From Chloroflexota bacterium (GTDB lineage Bacteria > Chloroflexota > Dehalococcoidia > JABGRK01): 13,186 nt of DNA. A program made the position numbers and the translations under genes. The stretch covers positions 1 through 13,186 of the forward strand of contig DAOUZV010000014.1 in NCBI GenBank assembly GCA_030665485.1. Direction: 5' to 3'. Positions 1-7,321 of this stretch are shown piece by piece (within the stretch, counting starts at the first letter, position 1; each line of letters opens with the position of its first letter). A model generated the notes under the pieces. That model did not search any database, had not been told where the DNA came from, and saw nothing but the letters and a program-made list of their open reading frames with translations.

Positions 1-334
1 GAGAAACATCGAGTGATTCTGCCAGTTGTTCTTGAGTCCTACCGATGTAGGAACGTATAGTAGAAAACTGCTTGCTATCCACTCAACACCTGCCAATTAT
101 TTTACAGAGAATAATAATAGGACAGCCAAAAAAGCCAAAACTGCTATCCCGCCTCTTAGGGATAGAGAAGTTTTTGATAAATCCTCAATCGAGATTAAAA
201 CATTTACGCCGATAGCATTAGCGGATTTCCACCTATTTCAAATGAGGGCAATTGATACTGGAATAATGACAGCATTTACTGGGTTTAATATCGATTAGTG
301 CTCTTTTGAGGATAGTTTGAAGCTGTATCAGGAG
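1..334 (-). pseudogene. Possible decayed membrane-protein frame (uncertain)
   Basis: On the minus strand one frame runs from about 294 down to the window edge, broken by a TGA at 238-240 and a TAA at 97-99. Between the stops it encodes a stretch with a strongly hydrophobic helix (LRGGIAVLAFLAVLLLFSVK), and after the second stop another hydrophobic run (WIASSFLLYV). This looks like remains of a transmembrane protein, but no family is recognisable and no start codon with a ribosome-binding site is seen. The stretch is AT-rich: by hand count only 20 of 60 bases are G or C at 61-120. A plus-strand frame at 26-298 starting with TTG is the alternative, and it shows no recognisable motif. Chance is a real possibility. 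Confidence 0.2.
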
Positions 335-523
335 CTATTCTGAACTTCGACTTCTACGAAACAACCACCTGAAGAGTCTGAATAGTAACTTGAAAGGTGT
401 AACTACTAATCTAATGATTAAGGTAATGATAAAGGACCCGATATCGTCTTCAGGGCCTCTATTAAAAACACCAAGCGGAGGTTTTTCAGGATTACCAAGG
501 CCTGGTGGGTCAAATCCAACCAT
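335..523 (-). CDS. Hypothetical small cationic membrane protein, 62 aa
   Basis: I do not recognise this protein. It starts with ATG at 521-523, preceded by GAGAAGG about 7 bases upstream, a fair ribosome-binding site. The first 26 residues are polar and rich in Pro and Gly. Residues 28-53 form a hydrophobic or amphipathic helix (IGSFIITLIIRLVVTPFKLL) that continues into an Arg/Phe/Trp-rich tail ending in RRSRSSE. That pattern suggests a peptide lying in or on the membrane with a positive cytoplasmic tail. A promoter-like pair (607-612 and 583-588) stands about 60 bases upstream. It sits alone in an AT-rich, gene-poor stretch. It could be a chance frame; the ribosome-binding site and the ordered hydrophobic-then-basic layout argue for a real gene. 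Confidence 0.4.
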   Translation of the reverse strand: MVGFDPPGLGNPEKPPLGVFNRGPEDDIGSFIITLIIRLVVTPFKLLFRLFRWLFRRSRSSE

Positions 524-582
524 AACACACCTTCTCTTCTTGCCAGCATAATACCGCCACAGATTTAGTTCTTACCGAATAT

Positions 583-612
583 AGCATAATAGTAAACCTT
601 ATGACGTGTCAG
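583..612 (-). promoter_or_regulatory. Possible sigma-70 promoter for the small ORF
   Basis: On the minus strand CTGACA (607-612) is followed after 18 bases by TATGCT (583-588). A start near 576 would give a leader of about 50 bases before the ATG at 523. The stretch is AT-rich, so such matches are easily found by chance. Confidence 0.3.
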
Positions 613-632
613 TATCCGAAAGTGGTAAAAGA

Positions 633-655
633 GGGTTTATTTAAAAGCCCTTTTT
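633..655. terminator. Weak, possibly bidirectional terminator-like hairpin
   Basis: GGGTTT (633-638) can pair with AAAGCCC (644-650, one bulged G). It is followed by TTTTT on the plus strand, and by TCTTTT when read on the minus strand. It could end transcripts coming from the tRNA-Asn side. The stem is short and AT-rich, so confidence is low. Confidence 0.25.
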
Positions 656-877
656 CAGGAAGTTCGAGGATAGTTTGAGGGTTTGCTAAGTCAATGAAGT
701 TTTATGTACGGAGGTTATATCGCTGTCGTCCATATCCGTAGTGGTCAAGTAAGGATTGGCTGCCTGTATGAGAGGGAAACCTAAGACAAAGAAAGGGGAA
801 TAGAATGATGAAAAAGTTAAGCAAAAATATCGTAGCTAATCAAACACAAGTTGTTAAGCAAAATGCGGAGCGAAAAT

Positions 878-952
878 TGGCTCCCCAGGTAGGATTCGAA
901 CCTACGACCTAGCGGTTAACAGCCGCCCGCTCTACCGTTGAGCTACTGGGGA
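878..952 (-). tRNA. tRNA-Asn (anticodon GTT), CCA encoded
   Basis: Read on the minus strand this folds as a full cloverleaf. The acceptor TCCCCAG (946-952) pairs with CTGGGGA (882-888), the discriminator base is G, and CCA (878-880) is encoded. The anticodon stem GGCGG/CCGCT, with one G-T pair, encloses the loop CTGTTAA with anticodon GTT (918-920), which reads Asn codons. The T arm is GTAGG-TTCGAAT-CCTAC. The gene stands alone. Bases left of its 3' end are AT-rich and gene-poor, consistent with an integration site. A cca gene lies 394 bases away on the other strand; since CCA is already encoded here, that enzyme would only repair this tRNA. Confidence 0.96.
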
Positions 953-974
953 GTGTTTTGACCTTGATAAACCT

Positions 975-980
975 ATTTTA
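975..980 (-). promoter_or_regulatory. Possible -10 element of tRNA-Asn
   Basis: TAAAAT on the minus strand lies 22 bases upstream of the mature tRNA 5' end, allowing a start near 968 and a leader of about 16 bases. No clear -35 box is seen at 17 bases; TAGACG is the nearest candidate. This is a weak call. Confidence 0.3.
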
Positions 981-1296
981 CACTAAAATGTTACGCACGT
1001 CTAAAACAAATGAAAGCGCCATATCATGCCGATAGGCGCATTCACAATTTTAGTTTATTAGCAACCCTCTGTCAATGCGAATTGCTCTTGATTGTCGACA
1101 GTCTATTATTCGTACACGCTGGTTCTGACGACACCCCGCAAAATGGCTGCTTCAATACTTTTCACAGGAACAAGCTATTTATTTATCGTTTTAATCTGAT
1201 TCGTCAATAGTCTTTTGGTCCGGTTTATCAAGCGTCTTTTTGGAACGGCTTATATTGTTAGAGAACACTAACCCTTTTACCAAACTAAAGCCAATC

Positions 1297-1324
1297 TTAC
1301 GTTCAATTACTACTGTGCTATAAT
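1297..1324 (+). promoter_or_regulatory. Promoter of cca (extended -10)
   Basis: TATAAT at 1319-1324 is a perfect -10 box preceded by TG plus one base (1316-1318), an extended -10. The -35 region is poor (TTACGT at 1297-1302, 16 bases away), which extended -10 promoters tolerate. Transcription would start near 1331, only about 16 bases before the TTG start codon, leaving just the ribosome-binding site as leader. Confidence 0.6.
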
Positions 1325-1325
1325 G

Positions 1326-1341
1326 AACTCCTAAAGGAGTT
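1326..1341 (+). promoter_or_regulatory. Inverted repeat containing the cca ribosome-binding site
   Basis: AACTCCT (1326-1332) is an exact inverted copy of AGGAGTT (1335-1341), and the right arm holds the Shine-Dalgarno AGGAG, 7 bases before the TTG start. A transcript beginning at or before 1326 could hide the site in a 6-bp hairpin. A transcript from the predicted start near 1331 would not. The repeat is seen directly; a regulatory role is inference. Confidence 0.3.
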
Positions 1342-1346
1342 TCTTC

Positions 1347-2576
1347 TTGCCAAATATCGCAGAGCAAATAAAAAAATCACTTACGCAAGATGCACTAGCG
1401 CTGATCAATAATCTGGGCAAAACGGCCAGAGATCTTGGCTACAATATATATATAGTGGGCGGACCCGTGCGCGACATGCTGCTCGGTCGGCCTATCGTAG
1501 ATATCGACATAGTTGTAGAAGGCGATGCGATAGCGCTGGCACGCGGTATGGCTAAAGCGCTTGGCTATCAATCCAAAACCCACCCTCGATTCGGCACCGC
1601 AAATTTATATATGAGCAATGTGAGTGCAGACCTGGTCACGGCACGCTCGGAAACATACGAGAAGCCCGGCGCATTACCAACAGTAACCCCAAGTTCACTT
1701 AAAAGCGACCTTGCCCGGCGTGACTTTACCATGAACGCCATAGCGGCAAGCGTTGCCCCGAACGATTTCGGTGAACTTATCGATTACGCAGGCGGCTTGA
1801 ATGATCTGAAAGCAGGCCTGATTCGTGTGTTACATCCAAATAGTTTCATGGACGATGCCACCCGCATTTTCCGGGCCGTACGATACGAGCAACGCCTGAG
1901 CTTCACAATAGAGCCCGTTACCGAGGGCTTGATAAAGCAAAACCTGTCTATGATTGATACTATCAGCGGGAATCGGTTGAAAAACGAACTGAATCTTATC
2001 TTCAAGGAAGATTCTTGCATAAAAGCACTGGAGCGTGTCGACGAACTGGGCATCCTTAAGCGGCTTCACCCGTCGTTGAGGGGTAACGGATGGCTCAGCG
2101 CTAAACTTTGCAAAGATTGTGATCAGGTAATACTTTTCGCACTACTTACCTATAATCTCAATGAGGAGGACTGCAGGGACACCCTCAAACGTTTAAATAT
2201 ATCCGGCAAAAACGGGCAAACCATTAAGGAAGTCCAAAAAATCAAAAAAGAGCTGAATGCGTTATCTGTACACAACCTTCCTTTCAGCCGTGTTTACAGA
2301 ATGCTGGAGAACTTTTCAAACGAAGCGGTTGAAGTTGTAATCTTGGCTGAGGAGCCCTCTGCGGCAAGGCAACATCTGGAATTATATATAGAAGAGCTGC
2401 AACTAATTCGGCCAATACTCGATGGCAATGACTTGAAGAGAATGGGTATAACAACCGGCCGCAAAATAGGTCAAATACTGAAGCAATTAACAAATGCCAA
2501 GCTTGACCACAAGGTGAGAACCAGAGGTGAAGAGGAGAGGCTGGTTAAATCTCTAATAAGAGGGGATAAGCCTTAA
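1347..2576 (+). CDS. cca: CCA tRNA nucleotidyltransferase (class II, poly(A) polymerase family)
   Basis: This enzyme adds or repairs the 3' CCA end of tRNAs from CTP and ATP. The 409-residue protein opens with the class II head: GGPVRD at 38-43, the metal-binding DID at 52-54, a further carboxylate at D95, and RRDFTMNAIA at 124-133. The nucleotide-selecting region DDATRIFRAVRYEQR follows at 169-183. The C-terminal part (about 365-405, MGITTGRKIGQIL) is the tRNA-binding segment typical of this family; no HD phosphohydrolase motif is seen. The start is TTG at 1347, chosen because AAGGAG lies 7 bases upstream and translation begins close to the conserved head. It is monocistronic and converges on dinG. 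A CC-adding or A-adding specialist cannot be excluded from sequence alone. Confidence 0.9.
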   Translation: MPNIAEQIKKSLTQDALALINNLGKTARDLGYNIYIVGGPVRDMLLGRPIVDIDIVVEGDAIALARGMAKALGYQSKTHPRFGTANLYMSNVSADLVTARSETYEKPGALPTVTPSSLKSDLARRDFTMNAIAASVAPNDFGELIDYAGGLNDLKAGLIRVLHPNSFMDDATRIFRAVRYEQRLSFTIEPVTEGLIKQNLSMIDTISGNRLKNELNLIFKEDSCIKALERVDELGILKRLHPSLRGNGWLSAKLCKDCDQVILFALLTYNLNEEDCRDTLKRLNISGKNGQTIKEVQKIKKELNALSVHNLPFSRVYRMLENFSNEAVEVVILAEEPSAARQHLELYIEELQLIRPILDGNDLKRMGITTGRKIGQILKQLTNAKLDHKVRTRGEEERLVKSLIRGDKP

Positions 2577-2599
2577 AGATATAACCTGGTTTGATTCCA

Positions 2600-5419
2600 T
2601 CACTTATCTACTATTGCCAACCACTTGGTTATAAAACGTGGAATCTCTTTGGAAAAGCCGCTAACCACATCAATCGGAGGCAGAGAGCTTAGGAAAGCTG
2701 ATCCGTAACGCTTGCTCTTGATGCGTCTGTCCAACACAACCATTATCCCCTTATCCGTTCTGGAGCGGATGAGCCGCCCGAAGCCCTGCTTGAACTTGAG
2801 GATAGCTTGGGGCAAGGCGTATTGCATAAAAGAGTCCTCAAACGTTTCAGAACGAGCGGCAAAGAGAGGATCGGTGGGAACGCTGAATGGGAGTCTAACC
2901 AAAACCAGAACGCTCAGGGCATCACCCACCACATCAACCCCCTCCCATAGGCTGGCCGCACCCAGCAAAACGGAATTTTGGTTGGACTTGAAACTCTCAA
3001 GCAGCCGCTTCGGCGAGCCATCTATCCCCTGGCCTAAAACGACGATAGACCGCTCATCAAGAGCCGGACGAATGGCGGCATATGTGCTTTGAAGCGCAGT
3101 ATGGGATGTAAACAAAACCAGAGTACGCCCGCGTGTAGTACTGCAAATGTCAATGATGGTCTTTTCCAGGGCCTGCTGGTATCCGCGCTGGTTCGGCTCA
3201 GGCACGTCGCTGGGCACATAAACCATGGCCGCACTCTTGTAATCAAATGGTGCATCTAGGATAAGTTCGCTCACATACTCCAGGCCCAGTCGCTGTTTTA
3301 GATAATCGAACGTTCCCTCTGTACTTAGTGTAGCACTGGTGAGCACAACCGTATCCATATTTGAAAAAACATGCTGAGCAAGCAATCCGGATACGGAAAG
3401 CGGAGCGCCTTCAAGGGAAATCGAGTTTTCTCTTGTTCCCAAAGTAATCCAGTGTATGAAATCCGTATCAAGAGAAAAAATCGACCTCTTTAATTTATCC
3501 GACAGCTCAGCGCACATCCCCAACATCGACGTCATCTCCATCACAAATGCTTCGTTATCAACATTGTCAGTCAATTGATCAAAAGTTGAAACAAGCCTGC
3601 TCAGTCCATCCTCTATTTCCTTGAGCACCAGAGCCAGGTTTTCACACGCCGCCTCAACTCTGTACCAGCCGGGCTGAACCTTCACGTCTCTGGTCAAGCG
3701 TATCTGCCTGTCATATCTACTGTTATTCTGCTGTCGATCCTCGGCATGAAGTTCTATGAAAGCTTTAAAAACGCTGAAGAATTCGTCGACTCTCGCTCTA
3801 GCACGCTCAACCTTCACCCTCACCGCTTCAGCCTGCCCCACAACCTCCTTCTGAGCAGAAGCGGGAAGCCCGCTACTGGATAAGCCAGATCTGATCCGAT
3901 GCAGCACGCCGATATAATGCTGCCCCCCTATATCCTGAGTAAGCTGATTGAGCAGATCGATTATGGTGCGCTGCGTAACCTTAAATCCGAACTGGCGCGT
4001 TGCCTCATCTTCCAGATGATGCGCTTCATCTATAATGATATGGGAGTACTGCGGCAAAACGTTGCCGCCGGAGGCCACATCAGAAAGCAAAAGCGCATGG
4101 TTTATGACGATGATATGAGCACCCTCGGCAACCTGCCTTGCCTGCTGCAGAAAACAGGCGCCCCTCTTTAAAAAAGGGCAATTGCTAAAAAGACAGCTTT
4201 CAACCTGAGCACATACCCTGCTCCAACCATAATCCTGCCTTCCCCCAATGTTAATCTCGGCTCTGTCTCCGCTTGCAGTTATCTTGAGCCAGATCAATAT
4301 ACGAATTATCATCCGGATCTCATCATTTGAAAGCCCGGAGCTATTTTTGAGCATATTGAAGCGGCGACGGCAAAGATAGTTGCCGCGGCCCTTTAACTGT
4401 ACGGCATTGATGTTTAGATTAAGAGCACTGAGCAATTGCGGGATATCCTTGTGCAAAAGCTGTTCCTGTAGATTTATGGTATTCGTAGAAATAATCACGT
4501 GGGCGTTATTGCGCTTGGCATACTCCATCGCAGGCAGCAGATAAGCGATGGATTTACCCGTGCCAGTACCGGCCTCCACCAGCAGTTGCTCGCTGCCATT
4601 GAAAGCACCCGCCACAGCACGCAGCATAGTTATCTGTTGAACGCGATGCTCATATGCTTCAAAACTATTAGCCAAAGCACCATCGGGCTTAAAAATACCA
4701 GCCAGTTCCTCAGTATCAAGCGGCTGCGTCTCGTGCTTGGGAGTAAGCGGTTGCACCTTGGTAAAAAGCCGTGTGCCCTCTTTTGGTATTTCGACGACAT
4801 CGCCCCTGCCCACAAAAGCGGTTTGCGCCTTAACACGCTTGATATCATCCATAAGCATCTCGAGAGACATGCCGGTTCCCGAAATCAAATGCTCGATCTC
4901 CCCAATATCCTCAAGTGAAAGGCGCGATGCTATCTCCAGAATGGCTAAGAAAACGTCCTTGGAAGCTTCAGCATCGGCCAGTGCACGGTGAAACTGGTAG
5001 CTGTATCCAAAGTGCCCGGCAACACCGGCCAGGCTGTAACTGGAAAGGTTAGGCAGAAAAATGGTGGCAAGCTCATAAGTATCGTAGGTTGGATTGATAA
5101 GATTGATGCCATTTGCATCTAAAAAGCTAATATCGAAGGCAATGTTATGCCCCACAACGGGATATACGCCTAAAAAATCCTTAATATCAGATGCCAGCGA
5201 CGACAGATCGGGTGCCGCATTAACCTCATCCTGCGTAATACCACACATCTGTTGCACAAAATAAGGAATTGCGCGATGTGGATTAACCAGAGAGTTGAAG
5301 GTATCGATCACCGCATCTCCATCGAACTTGACCGCCGCTATTTCGGTTATGGCGTCGTTTTCGGGATTGAGGCCGGTGGTCTCCAGATCAAGCGATACGT
5401 ATATCGGTGCTTTCGACAT
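2600..5419 (-). CDS. dinG: DinG-type helicase with N-terminal DEDDh exonuclease domain
   Basis: Predicted ATP-dependent 5'-3' DNA helicase of the XPD/DinG superfamily 2 group fused to a 3'-5' exonuclease, probably acting in DNA repair. I start it at the ATG at 5417-5419 (939 aa). The frame stays open to 5587, but those codons lie inside the MBL gene and precede any domain. The DnaQ-like exonuclease covers about 5-170, with LDLETTG (D11, E13), HNIAFD (D96) and HRALAD (H144, D149), so all catalytic residues are present. The helicase has Walker A GTGTGKS (K289), DEAH at 464-467, SATLS and QGFGRLIR. Cysteines at 350, 403, 409, 414 and 422 lie where XPD/DinG enzymes hold a 4Fe-4S cluster. The start overlaps the MBL stop by 32 bases and lacks a strong ribosome-binding site, suggesting translational coupling. 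Confidence 0.9.
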   Translation of the reverse strand: MSKAPIYVSLDLETTGLNPENDAITEIAAVKFDGDAVIDTFNSLVNPHRAIPYFVQQMCGITQDEVNAAPDLSSLASDIKDFLGVYPVVGHNIAFDISFLDANGINLINPTYDTYELATIFLPNLSSYSLAGVAGHFGYSYQFHRALADAEASKDVFLAILEIASRLSLEDIGEIEHLISGTGMSLEMLMDDIKRVKAQTAFVGRGDVVEIPKEGTRLFTKVQPLTPKHETQPLDTEELAGIFKPDGALANSFEAYEHRVQQITMLRAVAGAFNGSEQLLVEAGTGTGKSIAYLLPAMEYAKRNNAHVIISTNTINLQEQLLHKDIPQLLSALNLNINAVQLKGRGNYLCRRRFNMLKNSSGLSNDEIRMIIRILIWLKITASGDRAEINIGGRQDYGWSRVCAQVESCLFSNCPFLKRGACFLQQARQVAEGAHIIVINHALLLSDVASGGNVLPQYSHIIIDEAHHLEDEATRQFGFKVTQRTIIDLLNQLTQDIGGQHYIGVLHRIRSGLSSSGLPASAQKEVVGQAEAVRVKVERARARVDEFFSVFKAFIELHAEDRQQNNSRYDRQIRLTRDVKVQPGWYRVEAACENLALVLKEIEDGLSRLVSTFDQLTDNVDNEAFVMEMTSMLGMCAELSDKLKRSIFSLDTDFIHWITLGTRENSISLEGAPLSVSGLLAQHVFSNMDTVVLTSATLSTEGTFDYLKQRLGLEYVSELILDAPFDYKSAAMVYVPSDVPEPNQRGYQQALEKTIIDICSTTRGRTLVLFTSHTALQSTYAAIRPALDERSIVVLGQGIDGSPKRLLESFKSNQNSVLLGAASLWEGVDVVGDALSVLVLVRLPFSVPTDPLFAARSETFEDSFMQYALPQAILKFKQGFGRLIRSRTDKGIMVVLDRRIKSKRYGSAFLSSLPPIDVVSGFSKEIPRFITKWLAIVDK

Positions 5420-6401
5420 TGGACTTGAAAAGGGCTTTGTCCTCGGCAACCACCCTTTCCACCACTCCTTCCAGTCTGAGATACTCAAGGTGAGCCAGCG
5501 TCTCGGCACACGCCGACATCTGCTGTATAGGCTCAAGCTCTTTCCCCAATACCACCTCCGAGGAAGCGCCCACCCACTGCATATCAAGCATTATCTGGTA
5601 GGCAGTTTTGCTGGAAGAACCCATCGCCACCAGCAATTCTGAAGCTCTTTCCTCGTGATGCCTGATGAGCTGCTGCAATCTCTCCTCAAAATTATGGAAG
5701 ATGCCCTGGTGAGCCGGCAATACCACATCGACGTCGAGCGACTGTATCTTCTTCAAGCTGTCTATGAAACAGCCTAGCGGATTGGCAGCTGATCTGGGAT
5801 AAAAGTTGATGCTGGGGGTAATCACCGGCAGCATGTGATCACCGGCCAGTAGCACTTTCCTTTCAGCATCATACAGGCAAAGGTGCCCCCTTGAATGTCC
5901 CGGTGTAAACAACACTTCGACATATGAGGACTCAAGCTCAAGCTTTTCGCCGCCTTTCAGCAACACATCCGGTTCCACGCGCCAGGTAAACTGGTGCTGC
6001 CCCCACGGCCTTTGCTTTAGCATATCTATGTCCGATTCAGGCATTCCGTTGAGCAAAAGCCACTTCCATATATGGTCATCCAGCTCCCACCGGTCAGGCG
6101 CAGCACTGGGAGCCTCGCTCTCATGCATCATTATCTCAATCCCGTAAAGCTCCCTCATCTTGCTTGCCAATCCCAAATGATCGGGGTGCGCATGGGTAAT
6201 AAAGATAGCATTTATATCCTGCGGTTTAAGATCAATATCAGCGAGCTTTTCGATCAAAATATCAAGGGTTTCCTGTGTGGGCCAGCCAACGTCAACCATA
6301 ATATACCCTGTTTTGCACTTTAGCAGGTACGCATTCAAATTACCCAGCGGATTATTGGGTATGGGTATCTTCAGTTGAATAATTCCGGGAACAATCTCCA
6401 T
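5388..6401 (-). CDS. Metallo-beta-lactamase-fold hydrolase (LACTB2-like layout)
   Basis: This 337-residue protein carries the full MBL-fold metal site: THAHPDH (H70, H72, D74, H75), H169 in PGHSRGH, D188 in AGDH, and H231 in LPAHQG. The di-zinc hydrolase domain fills about 1-245. A helical tail with TLAHLEYLRLEGVVERV at 301-317 resembles the winged-helix tail of LACTB2-like members. That class includes glyoxalase II-like thioesterases and single-strand nucleases, so the substrate is not decided by these motifs. The ATG at 6399-6401 has GGAAGG 8 bases upstream. It follows ispE after 74 bases and overlaps dinG by 32 bases, so it is probably cotranscribed with both. There is no signal peptide, so it should be cytoplasmic. 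Confidence 0.85.
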   Translation of the reverse strand: MEIVPGIIQLKIPIPNNPLGNLNAYLLKCKTGYIMVDVGWPTQETLDILIEKLADIDLKPQDINAIFITHAHPDHLGLASKMRELYGIEIMMHESEAPSAAPDRWELDDHIWKWLLLNGMPESDIDMLKQRPWGQHQFTWRVEPDVLLKGGEKLELESSYVEVLFTPGHSRGHLCLYDAERKVLLAGDHMLPVITPSINFYPRSAANPLGCFIDSLKKIQSLDVDVVLPAHQGIFHNFEERLQQLIRHHEERASELLVAMGSSSKTAYQIMLDMQWVGASSEVVLGKELEPIQQMSACAETLAHLEYLRLEGVVERVVAEDKALFKSNVESTDIRIA

Positions 6402-6475
6402 AACGCTTTCCTTCCAAAATCAACAAACGTGGTACGACTAATACTATTGTAGCTGTCAGGTGCCGGAGCAGTCAA

Positions 6476-7321
6476 TCAAACGGTGCAGGCCAGATAAACC
6501 TCATGCCCCTGCTCGTGAAGGCTGTGGTATATGCCTTCGCCTCTCTCGTAGCTGGGGGCTAATGTAAACAGTGTTGGGCCAGAGCCACACAAGTGAACGG
6601 AATCGGCACCAGAGGCAATCAGTAGCTGGCGATATTTAGCAAGATCAGGGAAGAATTTATATGCGACCGACTCAAAGCTATTGAAGAGCGCCTTTGACGA
6701 AAGCTGCTCCCCAATCAATATGCTGTTTACCAGGCTCTTCGTCGCCTCTCCCTTGGTGTAACTGTCTTCTCCCAAATTCTCATAGAGCGCTCTCGTTTTA
6801 CTGTCCAGGGTAATCGGGGGCTTGAGCAATACCACCCACATTTCCTCAATAGAGGGCAACTGCTTTATCATCTCGCCACGGCCCTGGACCAGCGCCGTGC
6901 CTCTATACAGGAAGAAGGTGACGTCGGAACCCAGTTCAGCAGCAAGCTTAACCAAACGCCCAACGGGCCACCCGATTCCCCAAATCTCATTGAGAACAAG
7001 CAGCATTGTCGCCGCATCACTGCTGCCGCCACCCAAACCTGCGGAAAAAGGTATGTGCCTTTCATACCTAACATTGATCCCCTTGTCACAGCCGGTGGCT
7101 TGCTGAAGCAGGGTGGCCGCTCTTTTCATCAGGTTATCTTCGGGATCAAGCCCAGCCTCCTCAAGGCCATCCAGTGTGACTAGGGGGGCGGGTTGAAAGG
7201 TAAGCGTGTCACCGAGGCTGACGGTCTGCATAACGCTCATGATATCGTGATAACCATCGGGGCGTCGCCCAAGCACATCAAGCGTCAGATTTACCTTGGC
7301 CTGCGCCTTAATGGTTATCAC
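6476..7321 (-). CDS. ispE: 4-diphosphocytidyl-2-C-methyl-D-erythritol kinase
   Basis: IspE phosphorylates the 2-hydroxyl of CDP-methylerythritol with ATP in the MEP route to isoprenoid precursors, in the cytoplasm. The 281 residues match the usual family length of about 280. GHMP kinase motifs are all present: AKVNLTLDVLGRRPDGYH at 8-25 with the catalytic-region K9, the ATP-binding GLGGGSSDAA at 95-104, GSDVTFF at 131-137 with the catalytic D133, and LCGSGPTLF at 244-252. The start is GTG at 7319-7321, overlapping the rsmA stop as GTGA, with GGAGG 6 bases upstream. The tight rsmA-ispE pairing is common in bacteria. It implies the organism makes isoprenoids by the MEP pathway. Confidence 0.95.
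   Translation of the reverse strand: MITIKAQAKVNLTLDVLGRRPDGYHDIMSVMQTVSLGDTLTFQPAPLVTLDGLEEAGLDPEDNLMKRAATLLQQATGCDKGINVRYERHIPFSAGLGGGSSDAATMLLVLNEIWGIGWPVGRLVKLAAELGSDVTFFLYRGTALVQGRGEMIKQLPSIEEMWVVLLKPPITLDSKTRALYENLGEDSYTKGEATKSLVNSILIGEQLSSKALFNSFESVAYKFFPDLAKYRQLLIASGADSVHLCGSGPTLFTLAPSYERGEGIYHSLHEQGHEVYLACTV

Larger units (their letters stand above)
524..877. other. Gene-poor AT-rich stretch beside tRNA-Asn
   Basis: No convincing gene lies here. It holds the possible promoter at 583-612 and a weak hairpin with T-runs at 633-655. It also holds one copy (666-678) of the 13-mer GAGGATAGTTTGA, whose other copy is at 308-320, and two copies of the 11-mer GTTAAGCAAAA at 816-826 and 853-863. 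A 35-codon frame at 805-912 has a good ribosome-binding site (AAAGGGGA) but its last third is tRNA-Asn read backwards, so it is not annotated as a gene. The stretch lies directly beyond the 3' end of the tRNA, where integrated elements commonly begin. Confidence 0.5.
953..1346. other. Intergenic region between tRNA-Asn and cca
   Basis: This is a divergent region of 394 bases holding the tRNA -10 candidate at its left end and the cca promoter at its right end. A 66-codon plus-strand frame at 1010-1210 has no ribosome-binding site and no recognisable domain. Minus-strand frames here are broken by stops. I see no RNA fold or repeat that explains the middle part. Confidence 0.5.

Noticed and set aside
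805..912. 35-codon plus-strand ORF with a good ribosome-binding site (MMKKLSKNIVANQ...)
   Set aside because: Its end, PQVGFEPTT, is the well-known antisense translation of a tRNA T arm. The remaining codons are too few to support a gene, though the first part could be a broken peptide gene.
1010..1210. 66-codon plus-strand ORF between tRNA-Asn and cca
   Set aside because: No ribosome-binding site, no recognisable motif, and length expected by chance.
1442..1455. TA-repeat run in cca
   Set aside because: It encodes the normal NIYIV strand before GGPVRD and is short; no sign of phase variation.
3899..4171. Plus-strand ORF inside dinG
   Set aside because: Shadow of the helicase coding strand; no ribosome-binding site or domain seen.
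5420..5587. N-terminal extension of dinG
   Set aside because: It lies wholly inside the MBL-fold gene, has a Trp/Arg-rich composition and precedes the exonuclease domain; the ATG at 5419 gives a normal DinG head.
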